From positions 868,001 through 932,000 of the forward strand of contig CP073761.1 in NCBI GenBank assembly GCA_018399015.1: a stretch of DNA of 64,000 nt, given 5' to 3'. The DNA comes from Cyanobium sp. M30B3. Its GTDB lineage: Bacteria > Cyanobacteriota > Cyanobacteriia > PCC-6307 > Cyanobiaceae. The notes below the pieces were generated by a model. That model saw nothing but the letters and a program-made list of their open reading frames with translations. It searched no databases and was not told the DNA's origin. Each line of letters opens with the position of its first letter. The first letter of the stretch is position 1. Shown in pieces: positions 54,359 to 62,411 of this stretch. The position numbers and the translations under genes were made by a program.

Positions 54359-55351
54359 TCAGGCGTCGGCCAGCAGGGCCGCCAGCAGGGCCTGCTGGGC
54401 GTGCAGGCGGTTCTCGGCCTGGTCGAACACCCGGCTGCTGGGCCCCTCGATCGCCCCGGCGCTGATCTCCAGGCCCCGGTAGGCCGGCAGGCAGTGCAGC
54501 ACGATCGCCCGGCTGTCGGCCTCGGCGATCAGCGCCTCATCCAGGCACCAGCCGGAGAAGGCCCGCTCGCGCTCGGCCTTCTCCTCCTCCTGACCCATCG
54601 AGGCCCACACGTCGGTGTAGAGGGCGTGGGCGCCGCGCACCGCCGCCACCGGGTCGTGCAGCACCTCCACCGTGGATCCGCTGGCGGCGGCCAGCGCCCG
54701 CGCGCGCTCCAGCACGCCGGCATCCGGCTCGAAGCCCGCCGGGCAGCCGATGCGCACGTTCACGCCCAGCAGGGCGCCGCAGAGCATCAGCGAATGGGCC
54801 ACGTTGTTGCCGTCGCCGAGATAGCTGAGGGTGAGACCCTGCAACTGGGCGAGCTCGAGTTGGCCGTTCTCGCCCCGGGTGAAACACTCCGCCAGGGTGA
54901 GGTAGTCGGCCAGGGCCTGACAGGGGTGTTCCAGGTCGGTGAGGGCGTTGATCACCGGGATCGAGGCCCAGTGGGCGTACGCCTCCAGTTCGCTCTGGGC
55001 GAAGGTGCGGACCGCCAGGGCATCCACGTAACGGCTCAGCACCCGCGCCGTGTCGGCCACCGGCTCACCCCGGCCCACCTGGCTCACCTGGGGGTTGAGG
55101 TCGATGGTCTGGCCCCCCAGCCGCGCCATCGCCACCGTGAAGCTCACCCGGGTGCGCGTGGACGACTTGGTGAAGATCAGCCCCAGGGTGCGGCCGCCCA
55201 GATCGATGCTGCTGCGGCCGGCCTTGAGATCGGCGGCCAGCTGCAGGAGCGCCCGGGTGGCCTCAGCCGTGAGGTCGGCCGAGGAGAGCAGGTCGCGGCC
55301 GCGCAGCTCGGCCAGCGCGGGGGGCAGGGGGGTGGAGGCGGCGCCGTGCAT
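54359..55351 (-). CDS. argF: Ornithine carbamoyltransferase
   Basis: 330 residues. The carbamoyl-phosphate motif FTKSSTRTRVSF, HPCQALADYLTL, the ornithine-side SLxMCG equivalent (SLMLCGALLG) and the C-terminal HCLPAYRG are all intact. It forms citrulline from ornithine and carbamoyl phosphate in arginine synthesis. It lies 59 bp after ftsH on the same strand. The short gap to the lexA promoter holds a TCTGG-type repeat (about 54340). Confidence 0.96.
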   Translation of the reverse strand: MHGAASTPLPPALAELRGRDLLSSADLTAEATRALLQLAADLKAGRSSIDLGGRTLGLIFTKSSTRTRVSFTVAMARLGGQTIDLNPQVSQVGRGEPVADTARVLSRYVDALAVRTFAQSELEAYAHWASIPVINALTDLEHPCQALADYLTLAECFTRGENGQLELAQLQGLTLSYLGDGNNVAHSLMLCGALLGVNVRIGCPAGFEPDAGVLERARALAAASGSTVEVLHDPVAAVRGAHALYTDVWASMGQEEEKAERERAFSGWCLDEALIAEADSRAIVLHCLPAYRGLEISAGAIEGPSSRVFDQAENRLHAQQALLAALLADA

Positions 55352-55410
55352 CGGCCGGTCTCAAACAACCCTTATCGGCCATCGGCGCACCCGCCGTCAA
55401 GTGGGCCAGC

Positions 55411-57290
55411 TCAGGCCGCCAGCTGGGCTTCGGCGGGCAGCACGCTCTCGGCCAGCAGACCCTTGAGTTCGTCGCCCTCGATCACCTCCTTGTCGAGGAT
55501 CTCCTGGGAGATGCGCTCCAGCAGGTCGCGGTTGTGGTGCAGGATCGCCAGGGCCCGGTCGTGGGCCCGGTCCACCAGGCCGCGCACCTCGCGGTCGATC
55601 GCCTGGGCGGTGGTGTCGCTCACCACCCGGCGGGGTTGTTGCCGCCGCCGAGGAAGCGGCTGCCGCCCTGCTTGTCGTAGGCCAGCGGGCCGAGGGTTTC
55701 GCTCATGCCGTAGGTGCCCACCATCTGCTCGGCGATGTCGGTGGCGCGCTGCAGGTCGTTGGCGGCGCCGGTGGTGACGGCGCCGAACACCACCTCCTCG
55801 GCGCTGCGGCCGCCCAGCAGGGTGGCGATCTGGCCCTCGAGGTCCTCCTTGGAGTTGAGGAAGCGCTCCTCGGTGGGCAGCTGCAGGGTGTAGCCCAGGG
55901 CGCTCATGCCGCGGGGCACGATCGAGATCTTGGCCACCTTGCTGCCGCCGGGCATCAGGTGGCCCACGATCGCGTGGCCCACCTCGTGGTATGCCACCAC
56001 CTTCTTCTCATCGGGCTGCAGCACCCGGCTCTTCTTCTCCAGGCCGGCCACCACCCGCTCGATCGCCTCGTTCAGGTCGCCCTGCTCCACCGAGGTGCGG
56101 TTCACCCGGGCGGCCAGCAGCGCCGCCTCGTTCACCAGGTTGGCCAGGTCGGCGCCGGCAAACCCTGCTGTGGCCTGGGCAATGCGATCGAGATCCACCT
56201 CCTCGGCCAGCTTCACCTTCTTGGCATAGATCTCCAGGATCGTGCGCCGGCCGGAGAGATCGGGCCGGTCCACCAGCACCTGGCGGTCGAAGCGGCCCGG
56301 GCGCAGCAGGGCGGCATCGAGGGTTTCCGGCTGGTTGGTGGCCGCCAGCACGATCACCGGCTTGTCCTTGCCGGCGAAGCCATCCATCTCGGTGAGCAGC
56401 TGGTTGAGGGTCTGCTCGCGCTCATCGTTGCCGCCCACCACACCCATCGAGCCGGAGCGGCTCTTGCCGATGGCATCGAGTTCGTCGATGAAGATGATGC
56501 AGGGCGCCTTCTTCTTGGCTTCTTCAAAGAGGTCGCGCACGCGGGCCGCGCCGGCGCCCACGAACAGCTCCACGAACTCCGAACCGCTGATGATGAAGAA
56601 GGGCACGCCCGCTTCACCGGCCACCGCCTTGGAGAGCAGGGTCTTGCCGGTACCGGGGGGGCCCACCAGCAGCACGCCCTTGGGGATGCGGGCGCCGATG
56701 GCGGCGTAGCGCTCGGGCTTCTTGAGGAAGTCCACGATCTCGGTGAGCTCGGCCTTGGCCTCATCCACACCGGCCACATCAGCGAAGGTCACCCGCGATT
56801 CCTCATCAGGCACATACACCTTGGCCTTGCTCTTGGTGAAGCTCAGCGCCCCCTGGGCACCGCCCATGCCGCTGCGGCGGGCGAAGAACTGCAGCACCAG
56901 GATGAAGATCAGCGGGGGCACCACCCAGCTGAGGATGGTTGTGAAGATGTTGGGCTTCTGGGGCGGCGCGGCGGCGAATTCCACCCCGTGCTGCTCCAGG
57001 CGCTGGGGCAGCTCCATGTCGAAGATCGGCGTGGTGGCCAGCACCGACGGCGCGCCCTCTTCCGGGGCTTCCTTGAGCTCGTAGCGGATCTGGTCGGAGG
57101 TGATGTAGGCCCGCCGCACGTTGTCGTCGTTCACCTGGTCGATGAACAGCGAATAGGGCACCCGCGGCACCTGGTTGGCGGAGTTCGGCAGGAAGTTGCT
57201 GAACAGCAGCAGCACGCCGAAGCCGATCAGCACCAGGTTGATCAGGCCGAAGCGCCGGCTGGGGCGGTTGTCGTCCTGGCGGATGGGCAT
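55411..57290 (-). pseudogene. ftsH: ATP-dependent zinc metalloprotease FtsH, one frame break near the C-terminus
   Basis: Two N-terminal membrane segments are followed by an AAA domain with Walker A GPPGTGKT, Walker [12 protein letters not shown] and the second region of homology. The protease domain has the zinc motif HEVGH. The main frame ends at 55620 in NNPAGW. The true C-terminus, beginning RRVVSDTTAQAIDREVRGLV, continues in another frame to 55411. One C is missing from the CCCC complement at 55632–55635. Restored length is 626 residues, normal for FtsH. FtsH is needed for membrane and photosystem II quality control, so the break is probably an error in the sequence. Confidence 0.93.
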
Positions 57291-57410
57291 GGCGCGCGGC
57301 CTGCAGCTCGACCCAGGCTAGGGGTGACGTTCCGCCCCCGCCCCCCCCTGCCGGGGTGGGAACCGGGGTGGGAAACCGAATGACGCCGGAGTGGGCGGCA
57401 GAGTGGGGCC

Positions 57411-58105
57411 ATGTGCGGCCGCTATTCGCTCACCACCGCCATCGACCGGCTGCTGCCGCGGCTGCAGGGGGAACTGCCGCCCCAGCTGGCCGGGCACTAC
57501 GCCCCCCGGCCCCTGATCCGGCCGGGCGAGCCGCTGCTGATCCAGCGCCAGCAGCAGGGCCGCCTGGAGGTGGCCTTCGCCCTGTGGGGGCTGCTGCCGG
57601 CCTGGGTGAAGGATCCGGCCGACCCCCTCCGGCCCGCGCGTCGGCCGATCAATGCCCGCGCCGAAACCGTGGCCGAGAAGGCCAGCTTCCGCGGCCCCTG
57701 GCGCCACCACCGCTGCCTGATTCCCGCCGATGCTTTTTCGAGAAGGGCCAGCGCATTGCCCGTCGCGATCGGGCGCCGTTCTGGCTGGCGGGGCTGTGGG
57801 AGCGCTGGCTGGGGGCCGACGGCAGCCAGCTGGACACCTGCTGCATCCTCACCACCCGCCCCAACGCCCTGATCGCGCCGATTCACCACCGCATGCCGGT
57901 GCTGATCCCCGATGGCCTGGAGGCCGCCTGGCTGGCGCCGGTGCACGGGGCCGAGCTGCGCGCCCTGGAGCCGCTGCTGCAGCCCTGGGATCCGGCCGGC
58001 TGGTTGATCGAGCCGATCGCTGCCAGCCCCTCGGCCGCCAAGTCACCTCCTGCTGCGGCTGCGGTAGACCGCCAGCAACTCAGCCTCAGTCTGGAGTCGC
58101 CATGA
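57411..58105 (+). pseudogene. SOS response-associated peptidase (HMCES/YedK family), one frame break
   Basis: It starts MCGRYSLTT, where Cys2 is the residue that links to abasic sites in single-stranded DNA. The catalytic Asn (INARAET), the Glu in ADAFFEKG, and His in IHHRMPVLI are all present. The frame changes at TTTTT (57734–57738); one more T restores FFEKGQ and a 231-residue protein. The usual GFYEW motif is altered. HMCES proteins shield abasic sites during replication. The stop overlaps the next start by 4 bp. Confidence 0.85.
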
Positions 58106-58601
58106 CTGCCCAACCCCAGGCCCCAGAGCGGGTGGCCGCCTACCCGCGACCGCCGGCCCTGGTGGCCAGCGCCGAGCACGTGCGGGTGGAGGCCCTGGGC
58201 CAGCTGCTGGCCGACAGCCACCGCTCGCTGCGGGTGCTCGAAACCTTCCATCCCCCCACCTACTACCTGCCGCCCGAGGCCCTGCGGCTGCAGCTGCTGC
58301 AGCCGGCCCCCGGCCGCAGTTTCTGCGAGTGGAAGGGGTGGCCCGCTACTTCGACGTGGTGAGCGATCCCGGCGGCCCCGGTGAGCGCCGCCTCAGCAGG
58401 GCCGTGTGGAGCTACCCCGATCCCACGCCCGCCTTCGCCGCCCTGGCCGGCTGGTTTGCCCTCTACCCAGCCCTGATGGACGGCTGCTGGATCGACGGCG
58501 AGCGGGTGATCCCCCAGCCCGGCGGTTTCTACGGCGGCTGGATCACCTCCCGGGTGCGGGGCCCGTTCAAGGGCGATCCGCTCCACCCGGAGCTGGTGTG
58601 A
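58102..58601 (+). pseudogene. DUF427 domain protein, one frame break
   Basis: The ATG at 58102 opens MTAQPQAPERVAAYPRPPAL, with the VEALGQLLADSHRSLRVLET strand, and TYYLPPEALRLQLLQ. CEWKG then VARYFDVVSDPGG spans a missing G in GGGG (58335–58338), and the frame continues to VWSYPDPTPAFAALAGW and the stop at 58601. Restored length is 166 residues. DUF427 has a beta-tent fold and an unknown role. The 3' end overlaps the convergent mscS gene by 35 bp. Confidence 0.8.
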
Positions 58602-59673
58602 GCGGGTTGGCCGTTAACAATGTGCGGGTGGGGAAGGGCATCGAGGCGCCATGGCGCTCCACCACCGCGCCGATGGCGAGCAGCAGGTCCTGCTGCAGGG
58701 CCCAGCCGTCCTCCACAGCATGGCCGGTGCTGTGGCAGAGCAGGCGCAGATCGAGGCTGCTCTCGCCGTAGCCGGTGAAGTGCACCGCTTTCAGCTTCGC
58801 CTGGGCCACGCGCGGGTGGCTGGCCAGCACCTGCTCCAGCTCGGCCACGATCGGCGGGATGCGCAGCCGGTCGTCGTAGCTGAGGCTGAAGTTGATGCAC
58901 ACGCGGCGGTTGTCGATCGCCGTGGTGTTGATCACCGGTGAGCGGGTGAAGATCGTGTTCGGTACGTACACCGGCTGGCGCTCACGGCTGCGCAGCTGCG
59001 TGTAGAACCAGCCGATCTCCTCCACGGTGCCCGAGAGCTGCTCGGAGGGGATCTCGATGAAGTCGTCCACGATGAAGGGGCGGTTCACGTAGAGGCTCAG
59101 GCCGCTGAGGGAATTCGACACGATCCCCTGGGCCCCGAAGCCCACCGCCGCCGCCCCGAAGCCGCCGGCGGTCACCAGCACCGTCGCCGACACGCCCAGC
59201 TGCTGCATCAGCTCCACGATCACGATCGCCCAGATGGCGATGCTGATCAGCTTCTGCACCACGTCGAACAGAAAGTGGCGGTCCTTCTCGTTCAGGCGGG
59301 GCAGCATCTCCGCGGCGTAGCGGTCGCGGTTGCGCCGCAGCTCCGTGTGCCAGCGCAGCGGCGTCCAGGCCAGGCCCAGGGCCACCAGCAGTTCGCGCAC
59401 CTCGTGGCCGTTGCGCTCCAGGTCGATCACCGCCGGGTCGAGCAGCAGCGCCAGCCACCAGCCCAGGCCCGCCAGCAGGCAGGTGAGGGCCACGCTCAGC
59501 CGGCTGGTGAGCAGCAGGCCGCGCAGCATCGAGCGGGGGCGGCAGCGGCGCCCCGCCAGCTCCAGCACCAGCCAGCTCAGCGCCGCCAGCAGCAGGCCGC
59601 CCAGGGGGATCTGCAGCTGCAGGGGCAGGGTGAGCTCCGCTAGCTCGCGGGGAATGGTGAGCTCCGGGGACAT
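58567..59673 (-). CDS. Mechanosensitive ion channel, MscS family
   Basis: 368 residues. Three or so N-terminal membrane helices precede the pore helix TVLVTAGGFGAAAVGFGAQG, then IVSNSLSGLSL, the Gly/Ala-rich TM3 signature of MscS. A beta domain (PFIVDDFIEIPSEQLSGTVE, then VYVPNTIFT) and a C-terminal alpha/beta domain follow. It should open on membrane stretch to release solutes, useful with glucosylglycerol as osmolyte. It lies 16 bp downstream of ribD. Confidence 0.9.
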   Translation of the reverse strand: MSPELTIPRELAELTLPLQLQIPLGGLLLAALSWLVLELAGRRCRPRSMLRGLLLTSRLSVALTCLLAGLGWWLALLLDPAVIDLERNGHEVRELLVALGLAWTPLRWHTELRRNRDRYAAEMLPRLNEKDRHFLFDVVQKLISIAIWAIVIVELMQQLGVSATVLVTAGGFGAAAVGFGAQGIVSNSLSGLSLYVNRPFIVDDFIEIPSEQLSGTVEEIGWFYTQLRSRERQPVYVPNTIFTRSPVINTTAIDNRRVCINFSLSYDDRLRIPPIVAELEQVLASHPRVAQAKLKAVHFTGYGESSLDLRLLCHSTGHAVEDGWALQQDLLLAIGAVVERHGASMPFPTRTLLTANPLTPAPGGADRP

Positions 59674-59689
59674 GGCTGGCGGCAGGCCT

Positions 59690-60805
59690 TCAGCCCTCAG
59701 GTTGCCTGAGTCGCCAGAGCAGGTCGGTGCCGAGGGCGCGGCGGCCGGTTGTGGCCCAGGGGGCTTCGGCCAGGGCGGTGAGCTGCAGATCGCCCAGCGG
59801 GGTGCGGGCCGGGGTGCCGCCCAGCAGCTTGGGGGCGATCACCGCCGCCAGCTCCTGCACGCAGCCCTGGCGCAACGCCGCCGCCGCCAGCTCCGGCCCG
59901 CACTCCCACAGCACCTGGTTGCAGCCCCGGCGGGCCAGCTCCTCCAGCAGGGCGCGCGGGCCGCAGTCGGCCAGCACCAGCCGCTCCACGCCGGCCTGGT
60001 CGAGCTGGAAGCGGGCCTGGCTGGGGGTGCCAGTGCCGTGGGCCACCAGGGTGGGGGCCTGCTCCTGCCGCCACAGCCGGGCCTCGGCCGGTAGCTCCAG
60101 CCGGCGGCTGAGCACCACCCGCAGGGGTTCCGGATCGCGGCGGCCGCGGCTGGTGAGCAGGGGATCGTCGGCCCGCACCGTGCCGCCGCCCACGATCACC
60201 GCGTCGCACCCGGCGCGCAGCTGGTGCACCCAGGCCCGGGCCTCGGGCCCGCTGATCCACTGGCTGGCGCCGTTGGCCAGGGCGGTGCGGCCATCGAGGC
60301 TCATCGCCCACTTGAGCAGGCCCAGGGGCCGGCCCGTGGCGAGCCGGTGGCAGAAGGGGCGGTTGAGGGCCCGGGCCTCGGCTTCGGCCACGCCGCTGAT
60401 CACTTCAATCCCCGCAGCCCGCAGCTCCGCCAGGCCGCCGCCGCCCACCTGGGGGTTCGGGTCGGCCATCGCCACCACCACCCTCTGGATGCCGGCGGCG
60501 ATCACCGCCTGGCTGCAGGGGGGCGTGCGGCCGTGGTGGCAGCAGGGCTCCAGGGTCACCACCAGGGTGCCGCCCCGGGCCCGCTCCCCCGCCTGGGCCA
60601 GGGCACCCACCTCGGCGTGGGGCTCGCCGGCCCGGGCGTGGTACCCCTCCCCCACCAGCTCGCCTGCGCCATCGAGCACCACCGCCCCCACCAGCGGGTT
60701 GGGGCTGGTGCGCCCCCGCCCCAGCTCGGCCAGCTGCAGGGCGCGGCGCATCCAGGGCAGCCAGGGGCTTGATCCGGGGGGTGGCACTGAAGGGATGGAC
60801 GCCAC
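59690..60805 (-). CDS. ribD: Bifunctional riboflavin deaminase/reductase RibD
   Basis: About 371 residues. The deaminase domain has the zinc motifs HAE (EPHAEVGAL) and PCCHHGRTPPC. The reductase domain starts near PLGLLKWAMSLDGRTAL and has VIVGGGTVRADDPLL. Together they carry out the second and third steps of riboflavin synthesis. A GTG at 60805 is chosen because it gives a family-like N-terminus and avoids overlap with the divergent gene; ATG at 60826 or 60751 are alternatives. Confidence 0.93.
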   Translation of the reverse strand: MASIPSVPPPGSSPWLPWMRRALQLAELGRGRTSPNPLVGAVVLDGAGELVGEGYHARAGEPHAEVGALAQAGERARGGTLVVTLEPCCHHGRTPPCSQAVIAAGIQRVVVAMADPNPQVGGGGLAELRAAGIEVISGVAEAEARALNRPFCHRLATGRPLGLLKWAMSLDGRTALANGASQWISGPEARAWVHQLRAGCDAVIVGGGTVRADDPLLTSRGRRDPEPLRVVLSRRLELPAEARLWRQEQAPTLVAHGTGTPSQARFQLDQAGVERLVLADCGPRALLEELARRGCNQVLWECGPELAAAALRQGCVQELAAVIAPKLLGGTPARTPLGDLQLTALAEAPWATTGRRALGTDLLWRLRQPEG

Positions 60806-60824
60806 GGCTCTGGTTGATCCCTCC

Positions 60825-61154
60825 ATGCTGGCTTTTCTGGCCCTGCTGCGCTTTTTTATCGATGGAACCGTTGAATCTGCCCACCAGAGCGGAGCGCCCG
60901 CTGCCCTGCTGGGTTGGAGCCTCGCCGCCTTTGTCGTGGCGTCAGCGGCTCTCCTGGTTGATCTCGGCCTTGAGTGGCACGGTGGAAATCGTCGAAGAGA
61001 CGGCCAGGTTGCGAGACGAAAACGCCAGGTACGACGCCTGGATCGCGACGCTCGATTCCGCCGAGCGCTTGCCCAGCTGCTCCTCGACCCCTCCGACGCC
61101 AGCCGAACCGAACTCCGGCAGCTGATCAAGGTTGACTGTTCATTCGACGGTTGA
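60825..61154 (+). CDS. Hypothetical membrane protein, possibly frame-disturbed
   Basis: 109 residues: MLAFLALLRFFIDGTVESAH, then a membrane helix (LLGWSLAAFVVASAALLVDL) and a very Arg-rich stretch (NRRRDGQVARRKRQVRRLD). In the same stretch another frame reads VEIVEETARLRDENARYDAW, a better-looking coiled coil, and AQLLLDPSDASRTELRQLIK returns in the first frame. Two small indels may thus be present. The function is unknown. It is divergent from ribD. Confidence 0.45.
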   Translation: MLAFLALLRFFIDGTVESAHQSGAPAALLGWSLAAFVVASAALLVDLGLEWHGGNRRRDGQVARRKRQVRRLDRDARFRRALAQLLLDPSDASRTELRQLIKVDCSFDG

Positions 61155-61285
61155 GGCGTTGGGGGGTGCGCAACGGTCTGGGGCGTTCAGGCTGGGGCGT
61201 TCAGGAGGCATCGTGGCTCAGCACCAACAAACTAGGTTGCAAACCAGTTAGGTTGAAAGCCAGCGACGGTCCTGGGGGTGGATGC

Positions 61286-61528
61286 ATGGAGAGTTCCGTC
61301 GGTGCCTTTGAGGCCAAGGCCCAGCTGTCAAGGCTGCTGCGTGCCGTGGAACGGGGCGAGCACTTCACGATCACCGTGCGCGGGCGGCCCGTTGCCGATC
61401 TCGTGCCCCATCGCCCCAGCACCAGCCATGCCCTTGCGGACGCCATCGACGCATTGCAGGCTTTCCCGCGCATCCGTGGCCTCAGCGATGCCGATGTGGC
61501 CAGCTTCGTGGCGGAGGGTCGGCGTTGA
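61286..61528 (+). CDS. Phd/YefM-type antitoxin
   Basis: 80 residues: MESSVGAFEAKAQLSRLLRA, then VERGEHFTITVRGRPVADLV. This is the usual Phd/YefM antitoxin, with C-terminal DADVASFVAEGRR for toxin binding. Two direct repeats TAGGTTG (61233 and 61249) lie upstream and might be operator elements. It overlaps the toxin gene by 4 bp. Confidence 0.88.
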   Translation: MESSVGAFEAKAQLSRLLRAVERGEHFTITVRGRPVADLVPHRPSTSHALADAIDALQAFPRIRGLSDADVASFVAEGRR

Positions 61529-61944
61529 CTGTGGTGATCGACGCATCCATGGCCCTGGCCTGGGTGTTTGAGCGGGAGCAGGCCGGGGATTCAGCCCTCG
61601 CCGGGCGGCTCCTGAAGGCCTGCGGTGAGCAGGCCTGGTGGGTACCGGGTCTGTGGCACCTGGAGGTGGTCAACGCCCTGCTGGTGGCTGAGCGCCGGGG
61701 CGTGATCGCTGCAAACGCGAGTGATCTGTTCCTCGATCGGCTTCGCAGCCTGCCGATCAGCACCGACGCCGACGGCGCGCAGGAGCGCCAGCCGAGGGTG
61801 TTCGCTCTGGCGCGTATCCATGGCCTGTCCAGCTATGACGCCGCTTACCTGGAACTGGCCCAGCGGCTGGGGGCCATCGTGGCCAGTTTCGATCGCAGGC
61901 TCAATCAAGCCGCTGCAGACCTCTCGCTTGCGCTCTACCGCTAG
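61525..61944 (+). CDS. PIN-domain toxin (VapC-like)
   Basis: 139 residues with TTG start overlapping the antitoxin stop. MTVVIDASMALAWVFEREQA holds the first catalytic Asp, WHLEVVNALLVAERRG the Glu, LSSYDAAYLELAQRLG the Asp, and IVASFDRRLNQAA the last. All four acidic positions of the VapC RNase site are kept. Its 3' end meets the DUF3122 gene with a 4-bp convergent overlap. Confidence 0.9.
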   Translation: MTVVIDASMALAWVFEREQAGDSALAGRLLKACGEQAWWVPGLWHLEVVNALLVAERRGVIAANASDLFLDRLRSLPISTDADGAQERQPRVFALARIHGLSSYDAAYLELAQRLGAIVASFDRRLNQAAADLSLALYR

Positions 61945-62411
61945 CCGGGCAAACTGCGCCATTCCGCCACCACGTAGGGGGGCACGGGCAGCTCCACGAA
62001 CACCCCCGGCAGCTGCAGGCGCAGGGGGCGGTTGCGGTCGAGGTGGGCCAGCAGGGGGGCGAGGTTGAATTCCGCGGCGGCGGCGCGGCCGTCGCCGGCC
62101 AGCCTGGGGTTGGCCAGGGTGATGTCCTCCAGCTGCCAGCTGTTCCGGCCGCTGCGCACCAGCAGGGCGGTGGGGTGGTCGAGCCGCACCTTGCCCGGGA
62201 AGCCCACCACCCGCAGGCGGAGCGGGCCGCCGGGCGGGCCCTCCCGGTAGGCCACCAGCTGCCAGCTCTGGTAGTCCAGATCGCGCAGGCTCTCCAGGCT
62301 GCGCAGCACCGGCGTGCCGTTCTCGTCCGGGTGGTTGTGCAGCAGGGCCTGGGCCGGCGGGGGCTGCACAAGCGCCACCAGCAGGGCGAGCAGCAGGCTG
62401 AGCAACCTCAT
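61941..62411 (-). CDS. DUF3122 domain protein, exported
   Basis: About 156 residues from the ATG at 62411: MRLLSLLLALLVALVQPPPA is a signal peptide cleaved near AQA. The mature part starts LLHNHPDENGTPVLRSLESL, then QSWQLVAYREGPPGGPLRLR, the DUF3122 pattern seen mainly in cyanobacteria. Function unknown. It overlaps the GH116 gene by 4 bp (ATGA), so the two are probably co-translated. Confidence 0.85.
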   Translation of the reverse strand: MRLLSLLLALLVALVQPPPAQALLHNHPDENGTPVLRSLESLRDLDYQSWQLVAYREGPPGGPLRLRVVGFPGKVRLDHPTALLVRSGRNSWQLEDITLANPRLAGDGRAAAAEFNLAPLLAHLDRNRPLRLQLPGVFVELPVPPYVVAEWRSLPG

